A stretch of 64,000 nt of DNA from Stappia sediminis (GTDB lineage: Bacteria; Pseudomonadota; Alphaproteobacteria; Rhizobiales; Stappiaceae), in assembly GCF_009826895.1 (NCBI RefSeq), contig NZ_WUMV01000001.1, forward strand, positions 310,001-374,000, written 5' to 3'. Shown here piece by piece: positions 55,030 through 63,816 of the stretch. The notes beneath the pieces are model-generated. The model was not told the DNA's origin and made no database searches. It saw only the letters and a program-made list of their open reading frames with translations. How positions within the stretch are numbered: position 1 is the first letter of the stretch; each line of letters opens with the position of its first letter. The position numbers and the translations under genes were made by a program.

Positions 55030-55602
55030 TCAAAGCGCCTGCGCACCGCGCTGGAGGGCGGCGACGCCCGTGCGCGACACCTCGATCAGCCCGAGCGGGC
55101 CCATGATGGAGATGAACTGCTCCACCTTGTTCGTGCGGCCCGTGATCTCGAAGACGAAATGCTCCGTCGTCGCGTCGATGACGGTGGCGCGGAAGGCATC
55201 GGCAAGCCTGAGCGCCTCAAGCCGCTTCTCGCCAAGGCCCGCGACCTTCACCAGCGCAAGCTCGCGCTCAAGCGGCTTGTCCTGGTTCTGGTTGTGCGCC
55301 TCCACCGTCAAATCGGTAACGCGGTGGACGGGCACCAGACGCTCAAGCTGATGGCGGATCTGCTCGATCACCTGCGGCGTGCCCGTGGTGACGATGGTGA
55401 TCCGCGACAGGTGCTTTTCATGCTCGGTTTCCGACACCGTCAGGCTGTCGATGTTATAGCCGCGGCCCGAGAACAGCCCGATGACGCGGGCAAGCACGCC
55501 CGGCTCGTTATCCACGAGAACGGATAGCGTGTGCGTTTCTTCCTTCTCGCTCACCTCTGCCATGAAGTAGGCGGAAGGCGCGTTGAGGTTTTGTGCGTTC
55601 AT
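55030..55602 (-). CDS. ilvH: Acetolactate synthase small subunit
   Basis: A 190-residue regulatory subunit. The N-terminal ACT domain is clear (HTLSVLVDNEPGVLARVIGLFSGRGYNIDSLTV in part), followed by HLSRITIVTTGTPQVIEQI, and a C-terminal ACT-like domain (LALVKVAGLGEKRLEALRLAD, VIDATTEHFVFEITGRTNKVEQFI in part). It stimulates the large subunit and confers valine feedback. It follows ilvI after 21 bases on the same strand. Confidence 0.96.
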   Translation of the reverse strand: MNAQNLNAPSAYFMAEVSEKEETHTLSVLVDNEPGVLARVIGLFSGRGYNIDSLTVSETEHEKHLSRITIVTTGTPQVIEQIRHQLERLVPVHRVTDLTVEAHNQNQDKPLERELALVKVAGLGEKRLEALRLADAFRATVIDATTEHFVFEITGRTNKVEQFISIMGPLGLIEVSRTGVAALQRGAQAL

Positions 55603-55623
55603 TTTCTTTTTCCCTTGCGCGGC

Positions 55624-57393
55624 TCAGACGAGCGCCTTGCCTTCCTTGCTGATGGCATTGGCCACCGCTTCGTCGTTCGCCTCGTCCGGCAGGAGCATTT
55701 CGTTATGCGCCTTGCCGGAAGGGATCATCGGGAAGCAGTTGGCTAGATTGGCGACGCGGCAGTCGAAGATGACGGGCTTCGGCGTTTCCAGCATCTCCGC
55801 GATCGCATCGTCGAGAGCGGCCGGCTTGTCGACGCAGATGCCGTGCCAGCCATAGGCATCGGCAAGTTTCACGAAGTCCGGCAGGCTGTCTGTATAGGAA
55901 TGCGACAGGCGATTGCCGTGCAGGAGCTGCTGCCACTGGCGAACCATGCCCATGTACTGGTTGTTGAGCACGAAGACCTTGACCGGCAGATTGTACTGGG
56001 TCGCCGTCGACATCTCCTGGATGTTCATCATGATCGACGCATCGCCCGCGATGTCGATGACCAGCGCATCGGGGTTCGCGACCTGCGCGCCGATCGCCGC
56101 CGGCATGCCGTAGCCCATGGTGCCGAGGCCGCCCGACGTCAGCCACCGGTTCGGCGCCTCGAAACCGTAGAACTGCGCGGCCCACATCTGGTGCTGGCCG
56201 ACTTCCGTCGAGACGAAGGTCTTGCGGTCCTTCGTATGCTCGTAAAGCCGCTGGATCGCGTATTGCGGCATGATGAAATCATCCGACGCACGGTAGGCGA
56301 GAGAATTGCGCGCCCGCCAGGTGTCGATCTTCCCGCCCCAGGCCTTCATCGCCGACTGGTCGAGTTTCTTTCCGCTAGCGCGGAAGATGCGGACCATATC
56401 CTCAAGCACGTGGCCGACATCGCCAATGATCGGCAGGTCGACGGAAACCGTCTTGTTGATCGAGGAGGGGTCGATGTCGATATGGATCTTGCGCGAGCCG
56501 GGCGAGAAGGCGTCGAGCCGGCCCGTGATCCGGTCGTCGAAGCGTGCGCCGACGTTGATCATCAGGTCGCATTCGTGCATGGCCATATTGGCTTCATAGG
56601 TGCCGTGCATGCCGAGCATGCCGAGCCACTGCTTGCCGGAGGCCGGATAGGCGCCAAGGCCCATCAAGGTGGAGGTGATCGGAATGCCGGTGATCTCCAC
56701 CAGCTCGCGCAGCAGCGCGCAGGCCTGCGGGCCGGAGTTGATGACGCCGCCGCCGGTGTAAAGCACCGGGCGCTTCGCGGAAGCGATCATCTCCACCGCG
56801 TGGCGGATCGCCTCGATATCGCCCTTGATTTGCGGGCGGTAGGACTTATGCGCGATGTTGTTGCTCGGGCCTTCGTAGTCGCCGGTCGCGAACTGGATGT
56901 CCTTCGGGATGTCGACGACGACCGGGCCGGGGCGCCCGCTCATCGCGACATAGAACGCCTCATGCATGATGCGCGGCAGATCCTCGATCCGCTTGACCAG
57001 CCAGTTGTGCTTGGTGCAGGGCCGGGTAATGCCGACCGTGTCGCACTCCTGGAAGGCGTCGTTGCCGATGAGATGGGTTGGAACCTGACCGGTGATGCAC
57101 ACAAGCGGGATGGAATCCAGCATCGCGTCGGTCAGCGCGGTGACCATGTTGGTGGCGCCCGGACCGGAGGTGACGAGAACGACGCCGGGCTTGCCTGTCG
57201 AGCGCGCGTAACCTTCCGCCGCATGGCCCGCGCCCTGTTCGTGGCGGACAAGGATATGCTCGATATCGTCCTGCTGTATGATCTCGTCGTAGATGGGAAG
57301 TACGGCGCCGCCGGGATATCCGAAAACGTGTTTGACCCCTTGGTCCCTCAAGGCTTGCAGCACCATTTCGGCGCCTGTCATTTCCCGTCTCAT
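55624..57393 (-). CDS. ilvI: Acetolactate synthase large subunit
   Basis: A 589-residue thiamine-diphosphate enzyme that makes acetolactate and acetohydroxybutyrate, the first shared step of valine, leucine and isoleucine synthesis. Landmarks are HVFGYPGGAVLPIYDEI, VRHEQGAGHAAEGYAR with the catalytic Glu, GPGATNMVT, and the cofactor motif in DIAGDASIMMNIQEMSTATQYNLPVKVFVLNNQYMGMVRQW, given here only in parts (GDASIMMN and LNNQYMGMVRQW). Upstream lie a promoter, a leader peptide rich in branched-chain residues and an attenuator. ilvB is an equally used name. Confidence 0.97.
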   Translation of the reverse strand: MRREMTGAEMVLQALRDQGVKHVFGYPGGAVLPIYDEIIQQDDIEHILVRHEQGAGHAAEGYARSTGKPGVVLVTSGPGATNMVTALTDAMLDSIPLVCITGQVPTHLIGNDAFQECDTVGITRPCTKHNWLVKRIEDLPRIMHEAFYVAMSGRPGPVVVDIPKDIQFATGDYEGPSNNIAHKSYRPQIKGDIEAIRHAVEMIASAKRPVLYTGGGVINSGPQACALLRELVEITGIPITSTLMGLGAYPASGKQWLGMLGMHGTYEANMAMHECDLMINVGARFDDRITGRLDAFSPGSRKIHIDIDPSSINKTVSVDLPIIGDVGHVLEDMVRIFRASGKKLDQSAMKAWGGKIDTWRARNSLAYRASDDFIMPQYAIQRLYEHTKDRKTFVSTEVGQHQMWAAQFYGFEAPNRWLTSGGLGTMGYGMPAAIGAQVANPDALVIDIAGDASIMMNIQEMSTATQYNLPVKVFVLNNQYMGMVRQWQQLLHGNRLSHSYTDSLPDFVKLADAYGWHGICVDKPAALDDAIAEMLETPKPVIFDCRVANLANCFPMIPSGKAHNEMLLPDEANDEAVANAISKEGKALV

Positions 57394-57476
57394 CTTTTCT
57401 TTCCCTGGCCTGTCCCGCCTGGCCTTTTCATGGTTGGCGGAACTAATCTGCGTTTGGTCGATCTGGTTCAGGCAAT

Positions 57477-57499
57477 AAAAAAGGCCCCCGAGGAGGCCT
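57477..57499 (-). terminator. Attenuator-type terminator before ilvI
   Basis: On the minus strand AGGCC(TCC) and (GG)GGCCT form a tight G+C hairpin directly followed by six T. It lies between the leader peptide stop and the ilvI start, 84 bases before that start. This is the expected position for an attenuator. Confidence 0.8.
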
Positions 57500-57528
57500 G
57501 ATCGCGCGCTAGCCCTTCCGGACGATGG

Positions 57529-57591
57529 TCACATCGCCCAGGCAGCGCGCCTTCCTACTACGAGAATAAGCTGGGCGGTCGTTTTCGCCAC
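57529..57591 (-). CDS. Branched-chain leader peptide upstream of ilvI
   Basis: A 20-residue frame with GTG start and an AAGGTG ribosome site. Residues 8-12 read Leu-Ile-Leu-Val-Val, all three end products of the pathway, and the remainder includes two Arg and a Trp. It is followed by a hairpin and T-run and preceded by a good promoter. Ribosome stalling at these codons would let the transcript escape the terminator. The call as leader peptide is strong; the exact pairing alternatives were not worked out. Confidence 0.8.
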   Translation of the reverse strand: MAKTTAQLILVVGRRAAWAM

Positions 57592-57660
57592 GGCTCACCT
57601 TGCTCCGGTTTGGCCGGGCGATTGAGATCGATTACCCGACTTCGGTTTCAGATGCGGCGC

Positions 57661-57689
57661 AAACTATCCCCGGCCCGATGGAGGGTCAA
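57661..57689 (-). promoter_or_regulatory. Promoter of the ilv leader
   Basis: On the minus strand TTGACC (57689-57684) and TAGTTT (57666-57661) are separated by 17 bases. The leader start lies about 70 bases downstream. The -35 element is near consensus. Confidence 0.6.
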
Positions 57690-57890
57690 GCGCTAATGTC
57701 ACGAAATTTCACGTAACCCCTTCATGGCTTGGCGAATGTTGCGCCAGGGCGCGAAGAGGAGGGGGCGGGGCGCGCGGATGCGCTGGCAAGAAGCGAGGTG
57801 GGCAAGGGGAAGGACCGGCAAAGGGCGCGCGCGGATTTCGCCTCGCTCGCACGGGCTTTATCCCCAGTTGAAAAAAGCGCTGCTTTGGCC

Positions 57891-57919
57891 TTGCAAGAGA
57901 AGAAAAGGCCCGATATATA
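57891..57919 (+). promoter_or_regulatory. Possible promoter of the tRNA-Lys gene
   Basis: TTGCAA (57891-57896) and TATATA (57914-57919) are spaced by 17 bases, about 90 bases before the mature tRNA. The intervening leader would be removed from the precursor. The remaining gap from 57592 holds no gene; frames there are G+C-driven shadows. Confidence 0.45.
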
Positions 57920-58010
57920 CGCCCCACATCGCGAGGCGCCGGGCGCAAGCCAAGGCGTTGCGGCCATGGCCAAAATGGCCGAAAATGCGATGCTAGCCGA
58001 TACGGCGAAC

Positions 58011-58086
<76 letters not shown>

Positions 58087-58517
58087 AAATTCCCGAAACC
58101 TGGCATCGGAACAGGATTGAGTGAATTTCACTTTTCCGCGTCCAGATCGAAAGCTATTGCTTCGAAGCGCCTTTCATAGGTGACTACAGTCATCCACCCA
58201 AGATTGAGAAAAGTCGAAATTTGCAGCGGATTCGCTGCGCCGTTTACCATCACGGCCGGAAGTTAATCAGGGTGCCTGCATGCCAGCTTGCAGGAGCCGA
58301 GAAGACGCCGCGCGCAGGCTGTTCAATTCGGCCTTGTACTAGGGTCAGGACCCTAAGAAACGCCTACTAATTAGTTCGGGCACTTTGTAAGCATACGGCC
58401 CGAAGCTGCCTGCGGTGCTCTGCGCGCCGCAGCCCTGGTTCAAGCCCGAAGCGGACGTTGAAGTGTCGTCCTTTTTGCGTTCGGAGACAGCTCTTTGCGT
58501 TCGGAGGCAGCTCTTTC
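58087..58517. other. Intergenic region downstream of tRNA-Lys
   Basis: No gene is supported. At 58341-58356 the sequence AGGGTCAGGACCCTAA matches 9405-9420 in 15 of 16 bases. At 58474-58513 a 20-base unit is repeated in tandem. The stretch from 58380 onward reads like degraded non-coding DNA of the kind seen at ends of inserted segments. Confidence 0.5.
58474..58513. repeat. Two tandem 20-base units
   Basis: TTTGCGTTCGGAGACAGCTC (58474-58493) is followed directly by the same unit with one change, A to G (58494-58513). It lies in the gap just downstream of the alcohol dehydrogenase stop. Confidence 0.85.
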
Positions 58518-59576
58518 TCACGGCAAAAGCACAAGTTTGCCCGCGTATTTCTTCGATTTGAAATCCGCCTGGGCCTCGGCAATGTCGCGTAGCGGGTAGG
58601 TCCGGGCGATGATCGGCTTGACCCGACCTGAAATCACCAGGTCGATCAAGCCCAAGAATACGGCTCGCGACATGAAGGAGCAGCCGTGAATGGTGATGTC
58701 CCTTAAGTAGATCTCACGCAAGTCCGCCTCGACAATCGGCCCCGCAATGGCGCCCGACACAGCGTAGCGCCCACCCGGCTTCAGAGATCGAATCAGGTCG
58801 GGCCAGATATCTCCGGCTACAACGTCGATGACGACGTCATACTCTTCTGTGGGGATTGCCGCCGAGCGCGGCAGGGTCTCGCTCGCACCCGACTGCTGCA
58901 CGATCCCAGACTTCTCCTCCGCAGCAATCCCGGTCACCCGGGCGCCGAGAAGCGTTGCCAGCTGCACCGCGGCCAGCCCGACCACGCCGGACGCTCCGGT
59001 CACCAGGATTTTCTGTCCCTCGCGCACTCCAGATCGAACGAGGAGATTATGGGCCGTGCCGAAACCGCATGGAATCGCCGCAATCTCCTCGTCGGAAAGC
59101 GATGACGCGCTGACGTCGAAAACCTCATCTTCCCGTAACAGGCAATATTCGGCGAAAGCGCCATCCAGTTCCGAGCCGAGCGCCACGAAGGCAAATGGGT
59201 TGTCCAGCGTCGGTCTTGGAATGTTGATCTGGCTGGTCACTCGCGCGCCGGTCTTGACGGTCGTGACACCGTCACCCAAGGCGACGACGCGGCCGCAAAT
59301 GTCACCTCCCTGGATGCGTGGGAAGTCGATCGTGCCACCCCAACCGCCGGCCTCGACATCAGAACCGCCGGTCATGTCCTCGGTCGCACCGGAGACTTCG
59401 GAAGAATACCAACCGATGCGAGTATTGATGTCGGTATTGTTCACGCCTGCCGCCAGAACTTTCACCAGCACCTCGCCCGCACCGGGAGAAGGCACGGGAA
59501 TATCGTCCCGCCATTCCAAGGCATCCGGACCACCGTGCCGGGTCAGATAGACGCCTGACATGAGTTTTGGGAACAT
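58518..59576 (-). CDS. Zinc-type/quinone-oxidoreductase-like alcohol dehydrogenase (MDR family)
   Basis: A 352-residue medium-chain dehydrogenase/reductase. The catalytic-domain N-terminus (GGPDALEWRDDIPVPSPGAGEVLVKVLAAGVNNTDINTR in part) and the Rossmann motif ILVTGASGVVGLAAVQLATLLGARVTG are clear, as are YDVVIDVVAGDIW and KPGGRYAVSGAI. The zinc-binding Cys set is incomplete, so it may be a zinc-free quinone reductase-type enzyme. The start is placed at 59576; 59561 is possible. Divergent from the AcoR-like regulator and probably in the same pathway as the monooxygenase. Confidence 0.83.
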   Translation of the reverse strand: MFPKLMSGVYLTRHGGPDALEWRDDIPVPSPGAGEVLVKVLAAGVNNTDINTRIGWYSSEVSGATEDMTGGSDVEAGGWGGTIDFPRIQGGDICGRVVALGDGVTTVKTGARVTSQINIPRPTLDNPFAFVALGSELDGAFAEYCLLREDEVFDVSASSLSDEEIAAIPCGFGTAHNLLVRSGVREGQKILVTGASGVVGLAAVQLATLLGARVTGIAAEEKSGIVQQSGASETLPRSAAIPTEEYDVVIDVVAGDIWPDLIRSLKPGGRYAVSGAIAGPIVEADLREIYLRDITIHGCSFMSRAVFLGLIDLVISGRVKPIIARTYPLRDIAEAQADFKSKKYAGKLVLLP

Positions 59577-59932
59577 GGGCCGCCCCGCAATATGTTCGGG
59601 CTTCCTGAAACCCGAAGCATTATTTTCAGGATAGGTTTGTTGGACTTTTCTGGCAACGATCGCCACCGGCCGGAGCATGCAGGGCCTTGCCCTTGAACAC
59701 CGCGCGGCTGATTTCCACTCCGTATGCTCAAAGGGGTTTCAGCTGTCACTGCCTGACCGCTTCGTTCAAATGATCATCTGCAGCCCGAAGTTGATGCGTG
59801 GAGCGGGGCGTCGAACAGGCGAAGGGCGTCGTCGGCGACGAGCTCGGCGTTTGTCAGTTTCAAATCATGGTCACATGGCACTGATCCGTTCGGCGCGCTA
59901 TCCTGATTTTGGGCAGCCGTTGGGAGGACGCG
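59577..59932. other. Divergent intergenic region between dehydrogenase and regulator
   Basis: A 356-base gap with promoters expected in both directions. I see no gene and no obvious operator; no -24/-12 sigma-54 promoter was recognised. Confidence 0.45.
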
Positions 59933-61678
59933 ATGCTTGAATTCGAACATGTCGATGAAATCGACCGGGTGCTGCGCGGCGTGGAAACCGGGCGCGACAG
60001 CCTGGTCACGGAGAGCTGGCGACGTTGCGTTCAGACATATGGCATGGATCCCTCGCGGCCGGACCCGGCCCATGTCGTTACGGAGACCGAGCTGCGCGAG
60101 CACCGCGAGCAGTCGGAACGGCTCATCGCCACGGCGCGCTCGGGCCTCCAGACGCTTTTCCAACAGGTCGCGGGACAGAACTATGTTCTGCTTCTTGCCG
60201 ATGCAAAGGGTGTTTGCGTCGATTTCTTCGGCGATCCGCGCTTCGAGGATCAATTGCGGCAGGCCGGACTCTATCTCGGCTCGAACTGGACCGAGGACCT
60301 GGCCGGAACCTGCGGTGTCGGGTCCTGTATCGTCACCGGGAAAGCTATCACCATCCATCAGAGCGACCACTTCGGGCTTGCGCATATGCCGCTGTCCTGC
60401 ACCGCTGCCCCGATCTTCGATACCAAGGGCGAGTTTTCTGCTGTGCTCGACATCTCGCTCTTGCGTTCACCTTCGCCGAAATCCTCGCAGAACCTGGCCA
60501 TGGGGTTGGTGACCGCCTCGGCGCGGCGGGTTGAGATGGCCAACTTGATGGCGATGACCCGGCGAGATTGGGTGCTGCGCTTCTCGACCAGCCCCGAGTT
60601 TCTGGAGGTCGATCCCGAAGCCGCCGTGGCGCTCGACGCAGCGGGCCGGATCGTCGGTATGACGTCGGGGGCACGGAGAGCGCTGGACCCCGAGGCGGGC
60701 GGCAGCCTGATCGGCTCACGGATCGACGATTGGCTGGAATTGTCGGTGGATGACCTGCCGGACCTCATGCGCGGACGGCCCACAGAGGAGCGGGTGTTGC
60801 GGCTGAAGGACGGGCGCCGCCTGTTCGGCCATGCCATCGCACCTCAGACCCCGCAGATGATCACTGCACTCAGGCAGCGCGAAACGACCCTGCCTGGAGC
60901 GCTGGGCAGCTTCGCCGGGGCCGATCCGGCACTGGGGCGCCTTCTGGAGCAGGCAGCGCGCCTGGCGCCAACGCAGGTGCCACTGCTGATCACGGGTGAG
61001 ACCGGTACCGGCAAGGAAAGACTGGCCCGTGCCATCCATGTAGCCGGACCCAAGAACCGCGGCTTTCACGCCATCCGCTGTACCGGACCGGGCGCTGTCG
61101 AGTCCCTTGCCGACGCGGCGCCTGGCACACTGTTCCTGCGCGGGATCGAGGACATGCCGCTGGACGGGCAAGCCGCCTTGCTGACGCTGCTCGACCGGCG
61201 GACCGATCTTCGCGTCGTGGCATCCTGCCGCTGTGCCGCCTCTGAGCTGTCGAGCGCTCTTCGCGACGACTTGTTCTATCGCGTTGCGGGTGCCACCCTG
61301 GCGTTGCCGCCGCTGCGTCACCGGTCCGATCTGGACTGGCTGATCGACCGTCTGCTGCGCTGGCGTTGCTCTGCCGATATGCGTCTTTCCCCCGCAGCTC
61401 GGGCCGAGCTGAAATCGCGCGTTTGGCCGGGAAACATACGGGAGCTGGAACAGCTTTTGGATGTCGCCATTGCCATGTCGGAAGGATCAGTCATCGACCT
61501 GCCGGACCTGCCAGCCGCGCCGAAGCGGGCCGGGCCGGAGCCTGACGACATCGACGATCTGGAAGCATTGATGGCGGCCTGCGGCTGGAACATGGCGCAG
61601 GCGGCAAGGCGATTGGGCGTGAACCGCTCGACCGTCCTGCGGCGCATCCGCAAGGCGGGCCTTACGCCACCAGCCTGA
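59933..61678 (+). CDS. AcoR-like activator with GAF and Fis domains, lacking GAFTGA
   Basis: A 581-residue regulator. Residues about 65-200 are a GAF-type sensor (TEDLAGTCGVGSCIV, MPLSCTAAPIFDTKGEFSAVLD in part). The AAA region has Walker A ITGETGTGKERLARAIH (353-369), but the part between it and GTLFLRGIEDMPLDGQAALL is some 25 residues shorter than normal: the ELFG segment and GAFTGA loop that contact sigma-54 are absent, and Walker B has lost its usual Asp-Glu pair. A Fis-type helix-turn-helix ends the protein (NMAQAARRLGVNRSTVLRRI). It probably acts without sigma-54. GGGAGGA precedes the ATG. It is adjacent to the monooxygenase it likely controls. Confidence 0.85.
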   Translation: MLEFEHVDEIDRVLRGVETGRDSLVTESWRRCVQTYGMDPSRPDPAHVVTETELREHREQSERLIATARSGLQTLFQQVAGQNYVLLLADAKGVCVDFFGDPRFEDQLRQAGLYLGSNWTEDLAGTCGVGSCIVTGKAITIHQSDHFGLAHMPLSCTAAPIFDTKGEFSAVLDISLLRSPSPKSSQNLAMGLVTASARRVEMANLMAMTRRDWVLRFSTSPEFLEVDPEAAVALDAAGRIVGMTSGARRALDPEAGGSLIGSRIDDWLELSVDDLPDLMRGRPTEERVLRLKDGRRLFGHAIAPQTPQMITALRQRETTLPGALGSFAGADPALGRLLEQAARLAPTQVPLLITGETGTGKERLARAIHVAGPKNRGFHAIRCTGPGAVESLADAAPGTLFLRGIEDMPLDGQAALLTLLDRRTDLRVVASCRCAASELSSALRDDLFYRVAGATLALPPLRHRSDLDWLIDRLLRWRCSADMRLSPAARAELKSRVWPGNIRELEQLLDVAIAMSEGSVIDLPDLPAAPKRAGPEPDDIDDLEALMAACGWNMAQAARRLGVNRSTVLRRIRKAGLTPPA

Positions 61679-61688
61679 CGCAACATGG

Positions 61689-61716
61689 CCGTTGCAAGCC
61701 GTTGCGCACGCAACGG
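61689..61716. promoter_or_regulatory. Palindrome and extra half site upstream of the monooxygenase
   Basis: CCGTTGCGCACGCAACGG (61699-61716) has perfect 8-base arms, preceded by another CCGTTGC half site at 61689. A further CCGTTGC lies near 61759. It sits just after the regulator stop and 120 bases before the monooxygenase start, where an activator site would be expected. Confidence 0.6.
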
Positions 61717-61835
61717 CGCACGGGGTTCAATCCCCATTTGCCCTGCGTCATGCCCGGATGCCGTTGCCTGCGGGCGCGTCCCCTTGATAATCGCGGTGCT
61801 GGAGGAACAGCTCAAGGTACGAAAGGGAGGAACAC

Positions 61836-63635
61836 ATGCTCGATAAGTCTGTTGCCGGCCGGACCCAGGCTTTTCTGGATGGATTCGGCGCCGCACTGGC
61901 TCAAAATGACATCGCCAAGGCGCGGGAGATGTTTCTGGACGACTGTTATTGGCGCGACCTTGTAACGTTCACCTGGAACGTCAAGACAGTCGAAGGCAAG
62001 GACCAGGTCGAGGACATGCTGAAACACCAACTGGCCGCGACCAAGCCCAGGAACTGGAAACTGGCCGAGGACGAGATCCCTACCGAGGACGATGGCGTCA
62101 CAACCGCCTGGATCCAGTTCGAGACCGAAACGGCGCGGGGCTATGGCCTCGTTCGCCTGAAGGACGGCAAGATCTGGACCCTGCTGACCACGATGGTCGA
62201 GCTGAAGGGGTACGAGGAGCCAGCAGGCTTCAAGCGCCCGCTCGGGGCCAAGCACGGGGCCGGGAAGAACCGCGAGACCTGGAAGGAAGAACGTGAACGC
62301 GAGGTTGCCGAGCTTGGCTACAGCACCCAGCCTTACTGTCTGATCATCGGCGGCGGTCAGGGAGGCATCGCTCTGGGTGCCCGCCTGCGCCAGCTCGGTG
62401 TGCCGACAATCATCGTCGAGCGCAACGACCGGCCCGGAGACAGCTGGCGCAAGCGCTACAAGTCGCTCTGCCTGCACGACCCGGTCTGGTACGATCATTT
62501 GCCTTACATCAAGTTCCCCGAGAACTGGCCGGTATTTGCGCCCAAGGACAAGATCGGTGACTGGCTCGAAATGTATACCAAGGTAATGGAGCTCAACTAC
62601 TGGACCCGCACCACTGCCAAATCCGCCAGTTTCGACGAGAAGACGGAGGAATGGACTGTCGTAGTGGATCGCGACGGTGAGGAAGTCGTGCTGCGTCCCA
62701 AGCAGCTTGTCATGGCGACCGGAATGTCCGGCAAGAAGCGGATGCCCGACTTTCCCGGCATGGGCAAGTTCAAGGGCGTGCAGCAGCATTCGTCGGAACA
62801 CGAAGGCCCGGACAAATGGAGCGGCAAGAAGGTGGTCGTCGTTGGCTCCAACAACTCGGCCCACGACATCTGCGCCGCGCTTTGGGAACACGACGCTGAC
62901 GTGACCATGGTACAGCGGTCGTCCACACACATCGTGCGGTCGGACACGCTCATGGAGATCGGTCTCGGTGCACTCTACTCCGAAGAAGCGGTCCGCAACG
63001 GTGTGACGACCGAAAAGGCCGATCTGATATTCGCCTCGCTGCCATATCGGATCCTGCACGAGTTTCAGATACCTGCCTATGCGCAAATGAAGGAACGCGA
63101 CGCCGCGTTCTACGAGGGTTTGGAAAAGGCTGGCTTCTGGCTCGACTGGGGGGACGACGAATCCGGCCTTTTCATGAAATACCTGCGCCGCGGCTCTGGC
63201 TATTACATCGACGTAGGCGCGAGCCAGCTCATTATCGACGGCGAGATCAAGCTCAAGCGCGGCCAGGTCGTCTCGCTCGACGAGACCGGGGTCAACCTTG
63301 ACGACGGCAGTCATCTCGACGCCGATCTCGTTGTCTACGCCACCGGCTATAACTCCATGAATGGCTGGGTGGCGGACCTGATGGGCCAGGAGATGGCGGA
63401 TACCCTCGGCAAATGCTGGGGCCTCGGCTCCGATACCACCAAGGATCCCGGACCCTGGGAGGGTGAACAGCGCAACATGTGGAAGCCGACACAGGTACCG
63501 AACCTGTGGATGCACGGCGGCAACCTGCACCAGTCGCGCCACTACTCGCAGTTCCTGTCGCTGCAGATCAAGGCGCGGATGGAGGGGATCCCGACACCAG
63601 TTTACGGGCTGCAGGAAGTCCACCACCTGGGCTGA
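61836..63635 (+). CDS. Flavin-dependent monooxygenase with N-terminal NTF2-like domain
   Basis: A 599-residue protein. Residues 1-120 form an NTF2/SnoaL-like domain (FLDGFGAALAQNDIAKAREMF). The remainder is a flavin monooxygenase: FAD motif LIIGGGQGGIALGARL (169-184), FKGVQQHSSEH (312-322), NADPH motif VVVVGSNNSAHDI (333-345) and LVVYATGYN. The FMO/Baeyer-Villiger fingerprint FxGxxxHxxxW has His at the last position, so it is neither a classical BVMO nor a standard FMO. GGGAGGA precedes the ATG. Neighbouring dehydrogenase and regulator suggest breakdown of a ketone, amine or similar compound. Confidence 0.87.
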   Translation: MLDKSVAGRTQAFLDGFGAALAQNDIAKAREMFLDDCYWRDLVTFTWNVKTVEGKDQVEDMLKHQLAATKPRNWKLAEDEIPTEDDGVTTAWIQFETETARGYGLVRLKDGKIWTLLTTMVELKGYEEPAGFKRPLGAKHGAGKNRETWKEEREREVAELGYSTQPYCLIIGGGQGGIALGARLRQLGVPTIIVERNDRPGDSWRKRYKSLCLHDPVWYDHLPYIKFPENWPVFAPKDKIGDWLEMYTKVMELNYWTRTTAKSASFDEKTEEWTVVVDRDGEEVVLRPKQLVMATGMSGKKRMPDFPGMGKFKGVQQHSSEHEGPDKWSGKKVVVVGSNNSAHDICAALWEHDADVTMVQRSSTHIVRSDTLMEIGLGALYSEEAVRNGVTTEKADLIFASLPYRILHEFQIPAYAQMKERDAAFYEGLEKAGFWLDWGDDESGLFMKYLRRGSGYYIDVGASQLIIDGEIKLKRGQVVSLDETGVNLDDGSHLDADLVVYATGYNSMNGWVADLMGQEMADTLGKCWGLGSDTTKDPGPWEGEQRNMWKPTQVPNLWMHGGNLHQSRHYSQFLSLQIKARMEGIPTPVYGLQEVHHLG

Positions 63636-63816
63636 TAAATTGGCTTTCGGCCAATCCTTGAGGTCGGGCACGGCGCTTCACTGCCTGCGGTGAGCCAGCG
63701 TGTCCGGCCCCTTGTTAGCGCAGGGCGAGAGTTGCCAGAGGTAGCCTTCGCAGGAAGTCGCGTTTGATCGCTTGAACAGGCCGGGGATGTTTGCGGCGCT
63801 TGGAAACGATATATGT

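Noticed and set aside
57724-57996. Overlapping short frames between ilvI leader and tRNA-Lys
   Set aside because: Composition-driven frames on both strands without ribosome sites; the stretch carries the ilv and tRNA promoters instead.
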